Source: Roseateles asaccharophilus (lineage in GTDB: Bacteria; Pseudomonadota; Gammaproteobacteria; Burkholderiales; Burkholderiaceae_C). From it: DNA of 64,000 bases. The stretch covers positions 1 to 64,000 of the forward strand of contig NZ_SNXE01000011.1 in NCBI RefSeq assembly GCF_004362405.1. The letters are read 5' to 3'. Positions 1-8,740 of this stretch are shown here, one piece after another. The notes under the pieces are model-generated. The model made no database searches and was not told the origin of the DNA. It worked only from the letters and a program-made list of their open reading frames with translations. Each line of letters starts with the position of its first letter. Position 1 is the stretch's first letter. A program made the position numbers and the translations under genes.

Positions 1-62
1 TGAAACGACTCCGCGCCGATGATAGTGCGGGTTCCCGTGTGAAAGTAGGTCATCGTCAGGCT
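1..62 (+). rRNA. rrf: 5S ribosomal RNA, 3' part (cut by left edge)
   Basis: The first 62 bases match my recollection of the 3' half of a betaproteobacterial 5S rRNA, including the loop E/helix IV region (CGATGATAGTGCGGG) and the closing strand GTCATCGTCAGGCT. The 5' half, which would pair with it, lies outside the window. A strong intrinsic terminator follows about 10 bases later, as expected at the end of an rRNA operon. The 3' end is accurate to a few bases. Confidence 0.9.
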
Positions 63-72
63 ATTTACCCTC

Positions 73-113
73 AAAACCCCTCTCAGCGTTAGCTGAGAGG
101 GGTTTTGTCTTTT
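73..113 (+). terminator. Rho-independent terminator of the rRNA operon
   Basis: A perfect 15-bp stem (73-87 with 92-106) closes a 4-base loop and is followed by a T-rich tract (TTTTGTCTTTT). It lies just downstream of the 5S end and would stop rRNA operon transcription before the next gene. Confidence 0.93.
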
Positions 114-290
114 GCGAAACCTGGGGTGCTCATTGGCCGTGTCTCGTCGGATAAGTGGACCGCGCGCTGCATTCCCGCTTGCGAATTCATGCCCCGACAA
201 TCCCCCCAATTGACGGCGCGGTGCGCGCCCCGTGGCGCCGAGGGCTGACCTAGACTCACCAGCAGATTGAACCGTCGGCCCGGGAGGCCC

Positions 291-3200
291 ATGAAGCTGG
301 TCAAAACACTGATTCGCACGCCTGTCGGGGGCATTTCTTACGTCTTCGCTGGGCGCGTTCCCACGCTAACGCGTGTGGTTTGCTCCGCAGCCCTTGCCCT
401 GACCACGCTTCTTGCCACAGCGCAGCAGGCCTTTGCGGTAACGGTCAGCAGCGCGAGTCCGCAGGGCGAGGTGCGCGAGGTGCGGCAACTGCGCCTGCGC
501 TTTTCTGAGCCCGTCGTGCCCCAGGGCGACCCGCGCCTTCCGGCGCCGGCCGAGCTTAGCTGCGAAGGCCTGCCCGCGCCCAAGGGCGATGGCCGCTGGT
601 CCCAGGCCAGCGAGTGGCTGTTTGATCTAGCCCAGCCTCTGCCCGCGGGCAGCCGCTGCCGCATACAGCTCAAGGCCGGTTTCAAGCCCCTGCAGGGCGA
701 GCTCAGCGGCCCGCGCGAGTTCAGCTTCAGCACCGCGGCGCCGGCCGTGCTCCAGGTGGAGCCCTGGCCCGGCAGCCGTATCGAGGAAGACCAGGCCTTT
801 TTGCTCCAGCTCAGCGGGCCCGTCCGGGCCGAGAGCCTGGCGCGCGGCGCCTGGTGCGAGGTGCAGGGCATCGGCGAACGCCTGCCCCTGCGCGTGATCG
901 AGGGGGCGCCGCGCGAGGCCCTGCTCAAGGCCCGCCGCGTGCCCAAGGCCCAGCAGGCCCAGCAGCTGCTCGTCAGCTGCCAGCGCCCGCTGCCGCCCAA
1001 GGCCAAGCTGCGCCTGGTCTGGGGGCCAGGTATTGCCTCGGCCCTGAATGCGCAGCTGCTCACCCGTGCCGAGCAGCGCTTCGACTACGAGGTGCGTGAA
1101 CCGCTCACGGCCGAATTCAGCTGCGAGCGCGAACGCGCCGGCGCGCCCTGCCTGCCGATCCGGCCGGTGCTGCTGCGCTTCTCCGAGCCGGTGCCACGCG
1201 AGCAGGCCCTGGCTGTGCGCCTCAAGCCCGCCGCGGGCGGTGCGGCCCTGGCGCCGGTGGTGGATAAGGACGACAAGTCCACCGAGTTCTCCGAGCTGCG
1301 CTTTCCCACGCCCTTGGCCGAGAACGCGGCCTACCAGATCGAGCTGCCTGCCGGGCTCAAGGACCAGAGCGGCCGTGCCCTGGCCAATGCCGCCAGCTTC
1401 CCGCTCAAGATCAGCACCGGCGGCGCGCCGCCCCTGGCCAAGTTCGCGGCCGCGCCCTTTGGCGTGATCGAGCTGCCCACCGAGCGCGATGCGCCCGGGC
1501 CGGCCCTGCTGCCCGTGACCCTGCGCCACACCCAGGAGGATCTGGCCGGCCAGAAGGCCAGCGCTGGCCGGGTGCAGATCAAGCGCCTGGACAGCGATGC
1601 CGAGATCCTGGCCGCCTATCTGCGCCTCAAGCGCTGGCACGAGAGCCAGCTGCCGGCGCGCGAACTGGGCCTGCCGCAGAGCCAGTGGACCGAACTGGTG
1701 GAGGATGAGGGGCCCAATGGCCAGCGCCGCCAGCGTCGCGTGGAGCGCTATGTGCACACGCGCGAGCTGTCCATGCTGGCGCGCGAATCCGGCGTGCAAG
1801 ACCTGGCCCTGCCCAGTCTGGCCACGCCGGCCGGCGCGCCGCCTCGGCCCTTCGAGGTACTGGGCCTGCCCATCGCCAACCCCGGCTACCACGTGGTGGA
1901 GATCGCCTCGCGCCGCCTGGGCCAGGCCCTGCTGGACAAGGCCCAGCCCATGTATGTGCGCACCGGCGTGCTGGTCACCAATCTGGGCGTGCACTTCAAG
2001 TGGGGACGCGAGAACAGCCTCATCTGGGTCACCAGCCTGGACCGCGGCCGCCCCGTGCCTGGCGCTGAGGTGGCGGTAAACGACTGCCGCGGCAAGCGCC
2101 TGTGGGCCGGCCGCACCGACGAACAGGGCCGCGCCCTGGTGCCCGAGGCCCTGAGCCTGCCCAGCGGGCCGGGCCAGCGCTGCGAGGGCGAGTACGGCTT
2201 CTTCGTCACGGCCCGGGCCGCCGCGCCCGGCGGCGCGCGCGATATGGCGTTTGTGTTCAGCAGCTGGAACCGCGGCATCGAGTCCTGGCGCTTCAACCAT
2301 CCCACGTCCCGCGGCGCCCAGCCCGACAGCCGCGCCCACAGCGTGCTTGACCGCAGCCTGCTGCGCGCGGGCGAGACCCTGTCGATGAAGCATTTCTTCC
2401 GCGAGGAGACGGGCCAGGGCCTGCGCCTGGCCAAGGAGGGCGGCCGGCCCGAGCGCGTGCGCCTGCTGCACGAGGGCAGCGGCCAGGAGATCACCGTGGC
2501 CGAGTCCCTGGACTGGAATGCCCAGGGCACGGCGCTGAGCCAGTGGGCCATTCCGCCCGCGGCCAAACTGGGCAGCTACCGCATCGTGCTGGAGCGCGGC
2601 CAGGGCGCGCAGCAGCGGCGCTGGGACAGCGGCGAGTTCCGGGTGGAGGAGTTCCGCGTGCCCCTTGTGGAGGCGCGGCTGAGCCCGCCCAAGGGCCCCC
2701 TGGTGGCGCCCACCGAGCTCAAGATCGGCGCCCAGCTCAACTACCTCTCGGGTGGCGGCATGGCCCAGACCCCGCTCTCGGTCTCGGCCCTGCTGCGGCC
2801 GCGGGGGCTCAACTTCGCCGGTTATGAGGACTTCCAGTTCCAGCCCCCGCGCGACCCGCGCAGCCTGGCCGCCGAGGCCGGCGGCGAGATGGGCGGGGAG
2901 GGCGAGGAAGGCAGCGCGCCCGCCAGCGGCGGCAAGCTGGTGGCCGACAAGCTGGCCCTGGCAACCGACGGCCAGGGTGCCGCCACGCTCACGCTCAAGG
3001 GCTTGCCGGCCCTGCAGCAGCCCAGCGAGCTGCTGACCGAGTTCAGCTTCAATGACCCCAACGGCGAGCGCCAGACCCGTTCCGTGCTGCTGCCCCTGTG
3101 GCCGGCGCGCCTGGCCCTGGGCCTGCGGGCGGCCTCCTGGGCCAGCAGCCGCGGCCAGGTGGGCTTCAAGGTGGTGGCCCTCAATCTGGAGGGCAAGCCC

Positions 3201-6200
3201 ATGGCCGGCCAGAAGGTGGTGGTGCGTGCGCGCCTGGCCCAGACCCTGTCCACGCGCAAGCGCATGGTGGGCGGCTTCTATGCCTATGACAACCGGGTGG
3301 AGCTCAAGGAGCTGGGCGAGGTCTGCAGCGGCAGCAGCGATGCCCAGGGCCTGCTGACTTGCGAAGCTAGGTTGGAGAACGCCGGCCAGGTGGAGCTGAT
3401 CGCCAGCGCCAAGGACGCCGAGGGCCGTACGGTGGAGTCGGCCACCAGCGTCTGGGTCACGCGCCAGGGCGAGCTCTGGTTCGCACAGGACAACGACGAC
3501 CGCATCGACCTGCTGCCCGAAAAGCGCGCCTACGAACCTGGCGAGACCGCCCGCCTGCAGCTGCGCATGCCTTACCGCGAGGCCACGGTGCTGCTGAGCA
3601 TCGAGCGCGAGGGCATCATGGACACGCGCGTGCTCACGGTGCGAGGCGATGACCCCACGGTCTCGCTCAAGATCGAGCGCGACTGGTCGCCCAATATCTA
3701 CGTCTCGGCCCTGGTGCTGCGCGGACGGATCCGCGATGTGCCCTGGTACAGCTTCTTCACCTGGGGCTGGCGCGCGCCGCGCCAGTGGTGGTCCGACTGG
3801 CGCGCCGGCCGTGACTACCAGGCGCCCACGGCCATGGTGGATCTGGCCAAGCCCTCCTTCAAGCTGGGCGTCGCCGCCCTGCAGGTGGGCCTGCAGCGCC
3901 ACCGCCTGGAGGTCTCGGTCACGCCCGACAAGCCCCAGTACGGCGTGCGCCAGAAGGCCCAGGCCCTGATCAAAGTCAGCCAGGATGGTCGCCCCGTGCC
4001 GGGCGCCGAGATTGCCTTCGCCGCCGTGGACGAGGGCCTGCTGGCCCTGCGCGGCAACGAGAGCTGGAATCTGCTGGGCGCCATGCTGCAGCCCCGGCCC
4101 TGGGGCGTGGAAACCGCCAGCGCGCAGAGCGAGATCATTGGCCGGCGCCACTATGGCCGCAAGGCGGTGGCCGCGGGCGGCGGTGGCGGGCGTGGCGGCA
4201 CCCGCGAGCTCTTCGACACCCTGCTCACCTGGCAGCCGCGCGTGCGCGTGGACGCCCAGGGCGAGGCGCGGGTGGAGGTGCCGCTGAACGATTCGCTCAC
4301 GGGCTTCCGCCTGGTGGCCGTGGCCGATGCCGGCGTGCAGGCCTTCGGCACCGGCCAGACCAGCATCCGCGTGAGCCAGGACCTGCAGCTGCTCTCCGGC
4401 CTGCCGCCCCTGGTGCGCGAGGGCGACCAGTTCCAGGCCCTGCTGACCCTGCGCAACACCACCTCGCGCGAGATGAAGCTGCGCGCCAGCCTGGCCGGCA
4501 CGGCCCAGCTGAGCGGCGCGTCCGACAGCGCGAGCGAGCCCGATCTCAAGCGCCAGCCCCTGAGCCTGCCGCCGCAAGACCTGACCCTGGCACCCGGCGC
4601 TGCGCGCGAGCTGCAGTGGACGGTGAGCGTGCCCGCCAATGCCCTGAGCCTGATCTGGGAGGCCGAGGTGCAGGAGCAGGGCGGCGCCAAGGCGCGCGAC
4701 CGCATGAAAGTCACGCAGCTGGTGCAGCCGGCCGTGCCGGTGCGGGTGCTGCAGGCCAGCCTCAGCCAGCTGGACGGCCGCCTGAGCCTGCCGGTGGCCG
4801 CGCCCGCCGACGCCCTGCCGCAGCGCGGCGGCCTGGCCGTGAGCCTGCAGCCCAGCCTCACCGGCGCGCTGCCGGGGCTGCGGCGCTTCTTCGAGCAATA
4901 CCCCTACAGCTGCCTGGAGCAGCTCAGCGCCAAGGCCCTGGGCCTGGGCGACCGGGCGCAGTGGCAGAGCCTGATGAACCGCCTGCCCAGCTATCTGGAC
5001 AGCGATGGCCTGGCCAACTACTTCCCGCCGCGCCCCGATCAGGCGCCCCAGGGCAGCGACCGTCTCACCGCCCATCTGCTGGCGGTGGCGCATGAGGCCG
5101 GCCAGCCCCTGCCCGAGGCCGCGCGCGAGGCCATGCTGGGCGGCTTGAGCGCCTTTGTGGAAGGGCGGCTGCAGCGCCGCTTCTGGTCGCCGCGGCCCGA
5201 TACCGAGGTGCGGCGCCTGGCCGCGCTGGAGGCGCTCTCGCGCTACGGCCGCGCCAGCGCCCGCCTGCTGGCCACGGTGGATGCGCGCAATGTCACGACC
5301 TGGCCCACGGCCGCCCTGATCGACTGGCTGCAAATCCATCGCCGCCTGAGCGACGCGCCCGAGCGCGAGAAGCGCATGGCCGAGGCCGAGGCCCAGCTGC
5401 GCAGCCGCCTGAGCTATGCCGGCAGCACGCTGAAGTTCAGCACCGAGGAGGGCGATGCCTGGTGGTGGCTGATGGACGGGCCCGACGCCAATGCCTCGCG
5501 CCTGATCCTGGCCGTGCTGGACCTGCCGGGCTGGAAGGAGGAGCTGCCGCGCCTGGTGAGCGGCGCGCTGGGCCGCCAGAAGCTGGGCGCCTGGGGCACG
5601 ACCACGGCCAATCTCTGGGGCGTGCTGGCCCTGCAGAAGTTCGCCGCACGTTTTGAAGCGGTCAAGCCCGCGGGCCGCAGCGTGGCCAGCGTGGACGGGC
5701 GTGCGCTCCAGACCCTGGACTGGGCCCGCCAGCCCGAGGGCGGCGCGCTGCGCCTGCCCTGGCCCGCCCAGGCCCAGGGCAGCCTCAGCCTGGAGCAGCA
5801 GGGCGCGGGCAAGCCCTGGGTCACGGTGCAGAGCCTGGCGGCCCTGCCGCTGAAGGCCCCCCTGGTCTCGGGCTATCGCCTGAGCAAGAGCATCCAGGCC
5901 GTGGAGCGCAAGGCCAAGGACCGCTGGAGTCGCGGCGATGTGCTGCGCGTGCGCCTGGAACTGGAGGCCCAGAGCGATATGAGCTGGGTGGTGCTGTCGG
6001 ACCCCGTGCCAGGCGGCGCCGCCATCCTGGGTTCGGGCCTGGGCGGCGACTCGGCCCTGGCCACGCGCGATGAGCAGCGCGAGGGCAGCGCCTGGCTGGC
6101 TTATGAGGAGCGCAGCTTCGAGGCCTGGCGCGGCTACTACCAGTACCTGCCGCGCGGCAAGCATGTGATCGAGTACACCCTGCGCCTGAACAACCCCGGC

Positions 6201-6293
6201 CGCTTCCAGCTCCCGCCTACCCGGGCCGAGGCCATGTACGCGCCGGACAGCTTTGGCGAGCTGCCGAATGCGGCGCTGGAGGTGGCGCCGTGA
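291..6293 (+). CDS. Alpha-2-macroglobulin family protein (YfhM-like, thioester-containing)
   Basis: Large periplasmic protease-trapping protein of 2000 residues, considerably longer than E. coli YfhM (about 1650). The N-terminus has a Sec-type hydrophobic stretch (about residues 25-45) ending AQQAFA. I see no lipobox, unlike the E. coli lipoprotein. MG-type beta domains fill the first 1300 residues. A glycine-rich linker sits near residue 1300. The alpha-2-macroglobulin core (SLTGFRLVAVAD, about 1333) and the thioester motif CLEQ (Cys1541) follow. In this family the thioester covalently traps attacking proteases, guarding the peptidoglycan side of the envelope. I chose ATG 291, with GGGAGG just upstream at rather short spacing; TTG 267 is also open. 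Penicillin-binding protein 1C follows, the standard partner of this family. Confidence 0.9.
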   Translation: MKLVKTLIRTPVGGISYVFAGRVPTLTRVVCSAALALTTLLATAQQAFAVTVSSASPQGEVREVRQLRLRFSEPVVPQGDPRLPAPAELSCEGLPAPKGDGRWSQASEWLFDLAQPLPAGSRCRIQLKAGFKPLQGELSGPREFSFSTAAPAVLQVEPWPGSRIEEDQAFLLQLSGPVRAESLARGAWCEVQGIGERLPLRVIEGAPREALLKARRVPKAQQAQQLLVSCQRPLPPKAKLRLVWGPGIASALNAQLLTRAEQRFDYEVREPLTAEFSCERERAGAPCLPIRPVLLRFSEPVPREQALAVRLKPAAGGAALAPVVDKDDKSTEFSELRFPTPLAENAAYQIELPAGLKDQSGRALANAASFPLKISTGGAPPLAKFAAAPFGVIELPTERDAPGPALLPVTLRHTQEDLAGQKASAGRVQIKRLDSDAEILAAYLRLKRWHESQLPARELGLPQSQWTELVEDEGPNGQRRQRRVERYVHTRELSMLARESGVQDLALPSLATPAGAPPRPFEVLGLPIANPGYHVVEIASRRLGQALLDKAQPMYVRTGVLVTNLGVHFKWGRENSLIWVTSLDRGRPVPGAEVAVNDCRGKRLWAGRTDEQGRALVPEALSLPSGPGQRCEGEYGFFVTARAAAPGGARDMAFVFSSWNRGIESWRFNHPTSRGAQPDSRAHSVLDRSLLRAGETLSMKHFFREETGQGLRLAKEGGRPERVRLLHEGSGQEITVAESLDWNAQGTALSQWAIPPAAKLGSYRIVLERGQGAQQRRWDSGEFRVEEFRVPLVEARLSPPKGPLVAPTELKIGAQLNYLSGGGMAQTPLSVSALLRPRGLNFAGYEDFQFQPPRDPRSLAAEAGGEMGGEGEEGSAPASGGKLVADKLALATDGQGAATLTLKGLPALQQPSELLTEFSFNDPNGERQTRSVLLPLWPARLALGLRAASWASSRGQVGFKVVALNLEGKPMAGQKVVVRARLAQTLSTRKRMVGGFYAYDNRVELKELGEVCSGSSDAQGLLTCEARLENAGQVELIASAKDAEGRTVESATSVWVTRQGELWFAQDNDDRIDLLPEKRAYEPGETARLQLRMPYREATVLLSIEREGIMDTRVLTVRGDDPTVSLKIERDWSPNIYVSALVLRGRIRDVPWYSFFTWGWRAPRQWWSDWRAGRDYQAPTAMVDLAKPSFKLGVAALQVGLQRHRLEVSVTPDKPQYGVRQKAQALIKVSQDGRPVPGAEIAFAAVDEGLLALRGNESWNLLGAMLQPRPWGVETASAQSEIIGRRHYGRKAVAAGGGGGRGGTRELFDTLLTWQPRVRVDAQGEARVEVPLNDSLTGFRLVAVADAGVQAFGTGQTSIRVSQDLQLLSGLPPLVREGDQFQALLTLRNTTSREMKLRASLAGTAQLSGASDSASEPDLKRQPLSLPPQDLTLAPGAARELQWTVSVPANALSLIWEAEVQEQGGAKARDRMKVTQLVQPAVPVRVLQASLSQLDGRLSLPVAAPADALPQRGGLAVSLQPSLTGALPGLRRFFEQYPYSCLEQLSAKALGLGDRAQWQSLMNRLPSYLDSDGLANYFPPRPDQAPQGSDRLTAHLLAVAHEAGQPLPEAAREAMLGGLSAFVEGRLQRRFWSPRPDTEVRRLAALEALSRYGRASARLLATVDARNVTTWPTAALIDWLQIHRRLSDAPEREKRMAEAEAQLRSRLSYAGSTLKFSTEEGDAWWWLMDGPDANASRLILAVLDLPGWKEELPRLVSGALGRQKLGAWGTTTANLWGVLALQKFAARFEAVKPAGRSVASVDGRALQTLDWARQPEGGALRLPWPAQAQGSLSLEQQGAGKPWVTVQSLAALPLKAPLVSGYRLSKSIQAVERKAKDRWSRGDVLRVRLELEAQSDMSWVVLSDPVPGGAAILGSGLGGDSALATRDEQREGSAWLAYEERSFEAWRGYYQYLPRGKHVIEYTLRLNNPGRFQLPPTRAEAMYAPDSFGELPNAALEVAP

Positions 6294-6353
6294 CAAGAAT
6301 TCGGCGCGGCACACCGCTGCCACCGGGAGCCGGGCGGCAGGGCGTACTGCGAA

Positions 6354-6406
6354 GCGAAGTAAAGGGGGAGGGCGTGGCCGCAGGCCACGGCCGGAGGACA
6401 TGAGCG
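6354..6406 (+). repeat. Left arm of an inverted-repeat (REP/BIME-like) element
   Basis: This 53-base unit has flanks GCGAAGTNAAGGGGGAGG and CCGGAGGACATGAGCG around its own hairpin (6373-6379 with 6383-6389, loop GCA). The same flanks occur in reverse orientation at 6492-6542. The two units have different inner stem sequences, but each stem is self-complementary. Paired inverted palindromic units between genes resemble REP/BIME elements. The apparent good start codon ATG 6400, with GGAGG before it, is part of this unit. Confidence 0.7.
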
Positions 6407-6491
6407 CAGTAGTGCGCCCTGGCGCCCGGCTCCTTCGCCCATGCTGCCGCAGGCCGGGCTCCGGCCGCCAAGAGCTGGGGGCGGGGAGCTT

Positions 6492-6542
6492 CGCTCATGT
6501 CCTCCGGAGCGAGCTGCGCCCGCTCCTCCCCCTTGACTTCGC
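6492..6542 (-). repeat. Right arm of the inverted-repeat (REP/BIME-like) element
   Basis: Reverse-complement counterpart of the unit at 6354-6406. The flanks are nearly identical in inverted orientation, and the unit has its own inner stem (6506-6511 with 6521-6526). About 85 bases separate the arms. It lies immediately upstream of the pbpC coding region. Confidence 0.7.
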
Positions 6543-6597
6543 TACGCCCCCCACCCCCTACTCTTGGCTATCGCTGCATCGGGGTCTGCGGCAAATC

Positions 6598-8679
6598 GTG
6601 TGTGCCAGCTTGCTGCTGGCGGTCGCCGCGGCCGCCAGTGCCTTGCCTACCTTCGCCGAGGTCCGCGCCGCGCATCGCGTGTCGGACTTCACCCTGCTCG
6701 ACCGGCGCGGCGAGCCCTTGCAAACCCTGCGCCTGGACAAGACCCATCGCACCCTGGCCTGGGTGCCGCTGGCGCAGATGTCGCCGGCCCTGCTGCAGGC
6801 CCTGCTGCTGAGCGAGGACCGGCGTTTCTACGAGCACAGCGGCGTGGACTGGAGCGCGGTGGCGGCCAGTGCCTGGGGCAATCTCTGGAACCAGCGCACC
6901 CGCGGCGCCTCCACGCTGACCATGCAGCTGGCGGGCCTGATCGACGAGGACCTGAGCCGGCCCACGGGCGGCCGCAGCCTGGCGCAGAAGCTGGGCCAGG
7001 TGGTGGTGGCCAAGCAGCTGGAGGCACGCTGGAGCAAGGCCCAGATCCTGGAGGCCTATCTCAACCGCGTGCCCTTCCGCGGCGAGCTGGTGGGCATACA
7101 GGCCCTGGCCCAGGTGCTGTTCGGCAAGCTGCCGGCGGGGCTGGACGCGCAGGAGGCGGCGCTGGCTGCGGCCCTGCTGCGCGCGCCCAATGCGCGGCCC
7201 GCCCAGGTGGCGCAGCGCGCCTGCGCCGTGCTCAAGGAGCAGGGCCTGGGCTGCGCGGGGGCCGAGGCGCAGCTGGCGGCCGCCCTGGCGCGGCGCGCCG
7301 GCATGCCCCTGGGCGAGCAGCTGGCGCCGCACTATGCGCGCCAGGTCTTGCGTGCCGAGGGCCCGGCCGCCCAGCGCAGCAGCCTGGACGCGCGCCTGCA
7401 GCGCCTGGCGGTGAACACGCTCAAGCGCCAGCTGGGCGAGCTGGCCGGCCGCCAGGTGGAAGACGGCGCGGTGCTGGTGCTGGACAACGCCAGCGGCGAG
7501 GTGCTGGCCTGGGTGGGCTCCAGCGGCGGCGAGCTCTCCAGCGCGGCCCAGGTGGACGGCGTGCTGGCGCGGCGCCAGCCCGGCTCCACGCTCAAGCCCT
7601 TTGTCTACCAGCTGGCGCTGGAGAAGCGCCTGATCACGGCCGCCAGCCTGCTGGACGATTCTCCCGCCCAGATTGCCACCGGCCACGGTCTCTATCTGCC
7701 GCAGAACTACGACCGCGACTTCCGCGGCTGGGTCAGCACCCGCGCGGCCCTGGGCAACAGCCTGAACGTGCCGGCGGTGCGCGTGGGCGCCATGCTGGGC
7801 GCGGACGCGCTCTTCCAGCGCCTGAACGCCTGGGGTCTGCAGCTCAGCGAGACCGGCGGCTATTACGGCGACTCCCTGGCCCTGGGCAGCCCCGACATCA
7901 GCCTGGCCGCGCTCACCAATGCCTACCGCGCCCTGGCCAATGGCGGCGAGCTGCGGCCTCTGGGCGCGCGCACGCCGGCACGGCGCGTGGGCGAGGCGGG
8001 CAGCGTTTTCATCGTGGCCGACATGCTGGCCGACAACAGCGCGCGTGCGCTCACCTTCGGCCTGGGCAGCGATCTGGTCACGCGCAGCTGGACGGCGGTC
8101 AAGACCGGCACCAGCAAGGACTTGCGCGACAACTGGTGCCTGGGCTTCAGCGACCGCTACACCGTGGGCGTCTGGGTGGGCAATGCCAGCGGCGAGCCCA
8201 TGCATGGCGTCAGCGGCGTGAGCGGCGCCGCGCCCGTCTGGGCCACGCTGATGGCGGCCTTGCACGAGGGCCGGCCGGCCCACGCGCCTCAAGCGCCGCC
8301 GGGCCTGCTGCGCCTGCCGGTGCGCTTCGAGGGCGTGGGCGAGCCGGGGCGGCCGGAGTGGTTTGTGCGCGGCACCGAGCAGGCCGTGATGCGCGCCGGC
8401 GCCCAGACCCGCGCCCCGGTGCTGGCGGGCATTGCCAACCCGGTGGACGGCACCATCTATGCGCTCGACCCGGACATCCCGCCCGCCGCCCAGCGCCTGC
8501 TCTTCGAGGGCCAGGCCGGCACCTGGATGCTCAATGGCCGGCGCCTGGGGCAGGGCACGCGCCTGGCCTGGTCGCCCTGGCCGGGGCGGCACCAGCTGCA
8601 GTTGCTGGACCCGCGGGGCCAGGTCTTGCAGAGCGTGCGCTTCGAGGTGCGGGGTGCGGGTTTGAAGCAGGTTCGCTGA
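6598..8679 (+). CDS. pbpC: Penicillin-binding protein 1C
   Basis: Bifunctional class A-type peptidoglycan synthase of the inner membrane, 693 residues from this start. The glycosyltransferase domain shows the catalytic SEDRRFYEHSG motif (Glu73) and STLTMQ (from Ser105). The transpeptidase domain has STLK (Ser330 nucleophile), SLN (Ser388) and KTGT (Lys502). The last 90 residues match the PbpC-specific C-terminal domain. A short hydrophobic N-terminal segment (CASLLLAVAAAAS) is the membrane signal/anchor. The frame is open back to 6253, and ATG 6400 has a good ribosome site, but that stretch is the inverted-repeat element and encodes low-complexity Arg/Gly/Pro sequence. I therefore prefer GTG 6598; the start is uncertain. 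It pairs with the upstream alpha-2-macroglobulin gene. Confidence 0.88.
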   Translation: MCASLLLAVAAAASALPTFAEVRAAHRVSDFTLLDRRGEPLQTLRLDKTHRTLAWVPLAQMSPALLQALLLSEDRRFYEHSGVDWSAVAASAWGNLWNQRTRGASTLTMQLAGLIDEDLSRPTGGRSLAQKLGQVVVAKQLEARWSKAQILEAYLNRVPFRGELVGIQALAQVLFGKLPAGLDAQEAALAAALLRAPNARPAQVAQRACAVLKEQGLGCAGAEAQLAAALARRAGMPLGEQLAPHYARQVLRAEGPAAQRSSLDARLQRLAVNTLKRQLGELAGRQVEDGAVLVLDNASGEVLAWVGSSGGELSSAAQVDGVLARRQPGSTLKPFVYQLALEKRLITAASLLDDSPAQIATGHGLYLPQNYDRDFRGWVSTRAALGNSLNVPAVRVGAMLGADALFQRLNAWGLQLSETGGYYGDSLALGSPDISLAALTNAYRALANGGELRPLGARTPARRVGEAGSVFIVADMLADNSARALTFGLGSDLVTRSWTAVKTGTSKDLRDNWCLGFSDRYTVGVWVGNASGEPMHGVSGVSGAAPVWATLMAALHEGRPAHAPQAPPGLLRLPVRFEGVGEPGRPEWFVRGTEQAVMRAGAQTRAPVLAGIANPVDGTIYALDPDIPPAAQRLLFEGQAGTWMLNGRRLGQGTRLAWSPWPGRHQLQLLDPRGQVLQSVRFEVRGAGLKQVR

Positions 8680-8740
8680 GCCAGCTTGGCGCGCATACTG
8701 CCGGCCACGACCCCGGTGGACGGGGCAGGGGAGAGGCTTG

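Noticed and set aside
627-6401. Very long open frame (over 1900 codons) on the minus strand opposite the alpha-2-macroglobulin gene
   Set aside because: It is an antisense shadow caused by high third-position GC; its product is His/Ala/Gly/Gln-rich with no domain, while the plus strand encodes a recognisable family.
6400-6597. ATG 6400 with a good GGAGG as the start of pbpC
   Set aside because: The ribosome site and ATG are part of the left inverted-repeat unit, and the added residues are Arg/Gly/Pro-rich without family similarity; kept only as an alternative.
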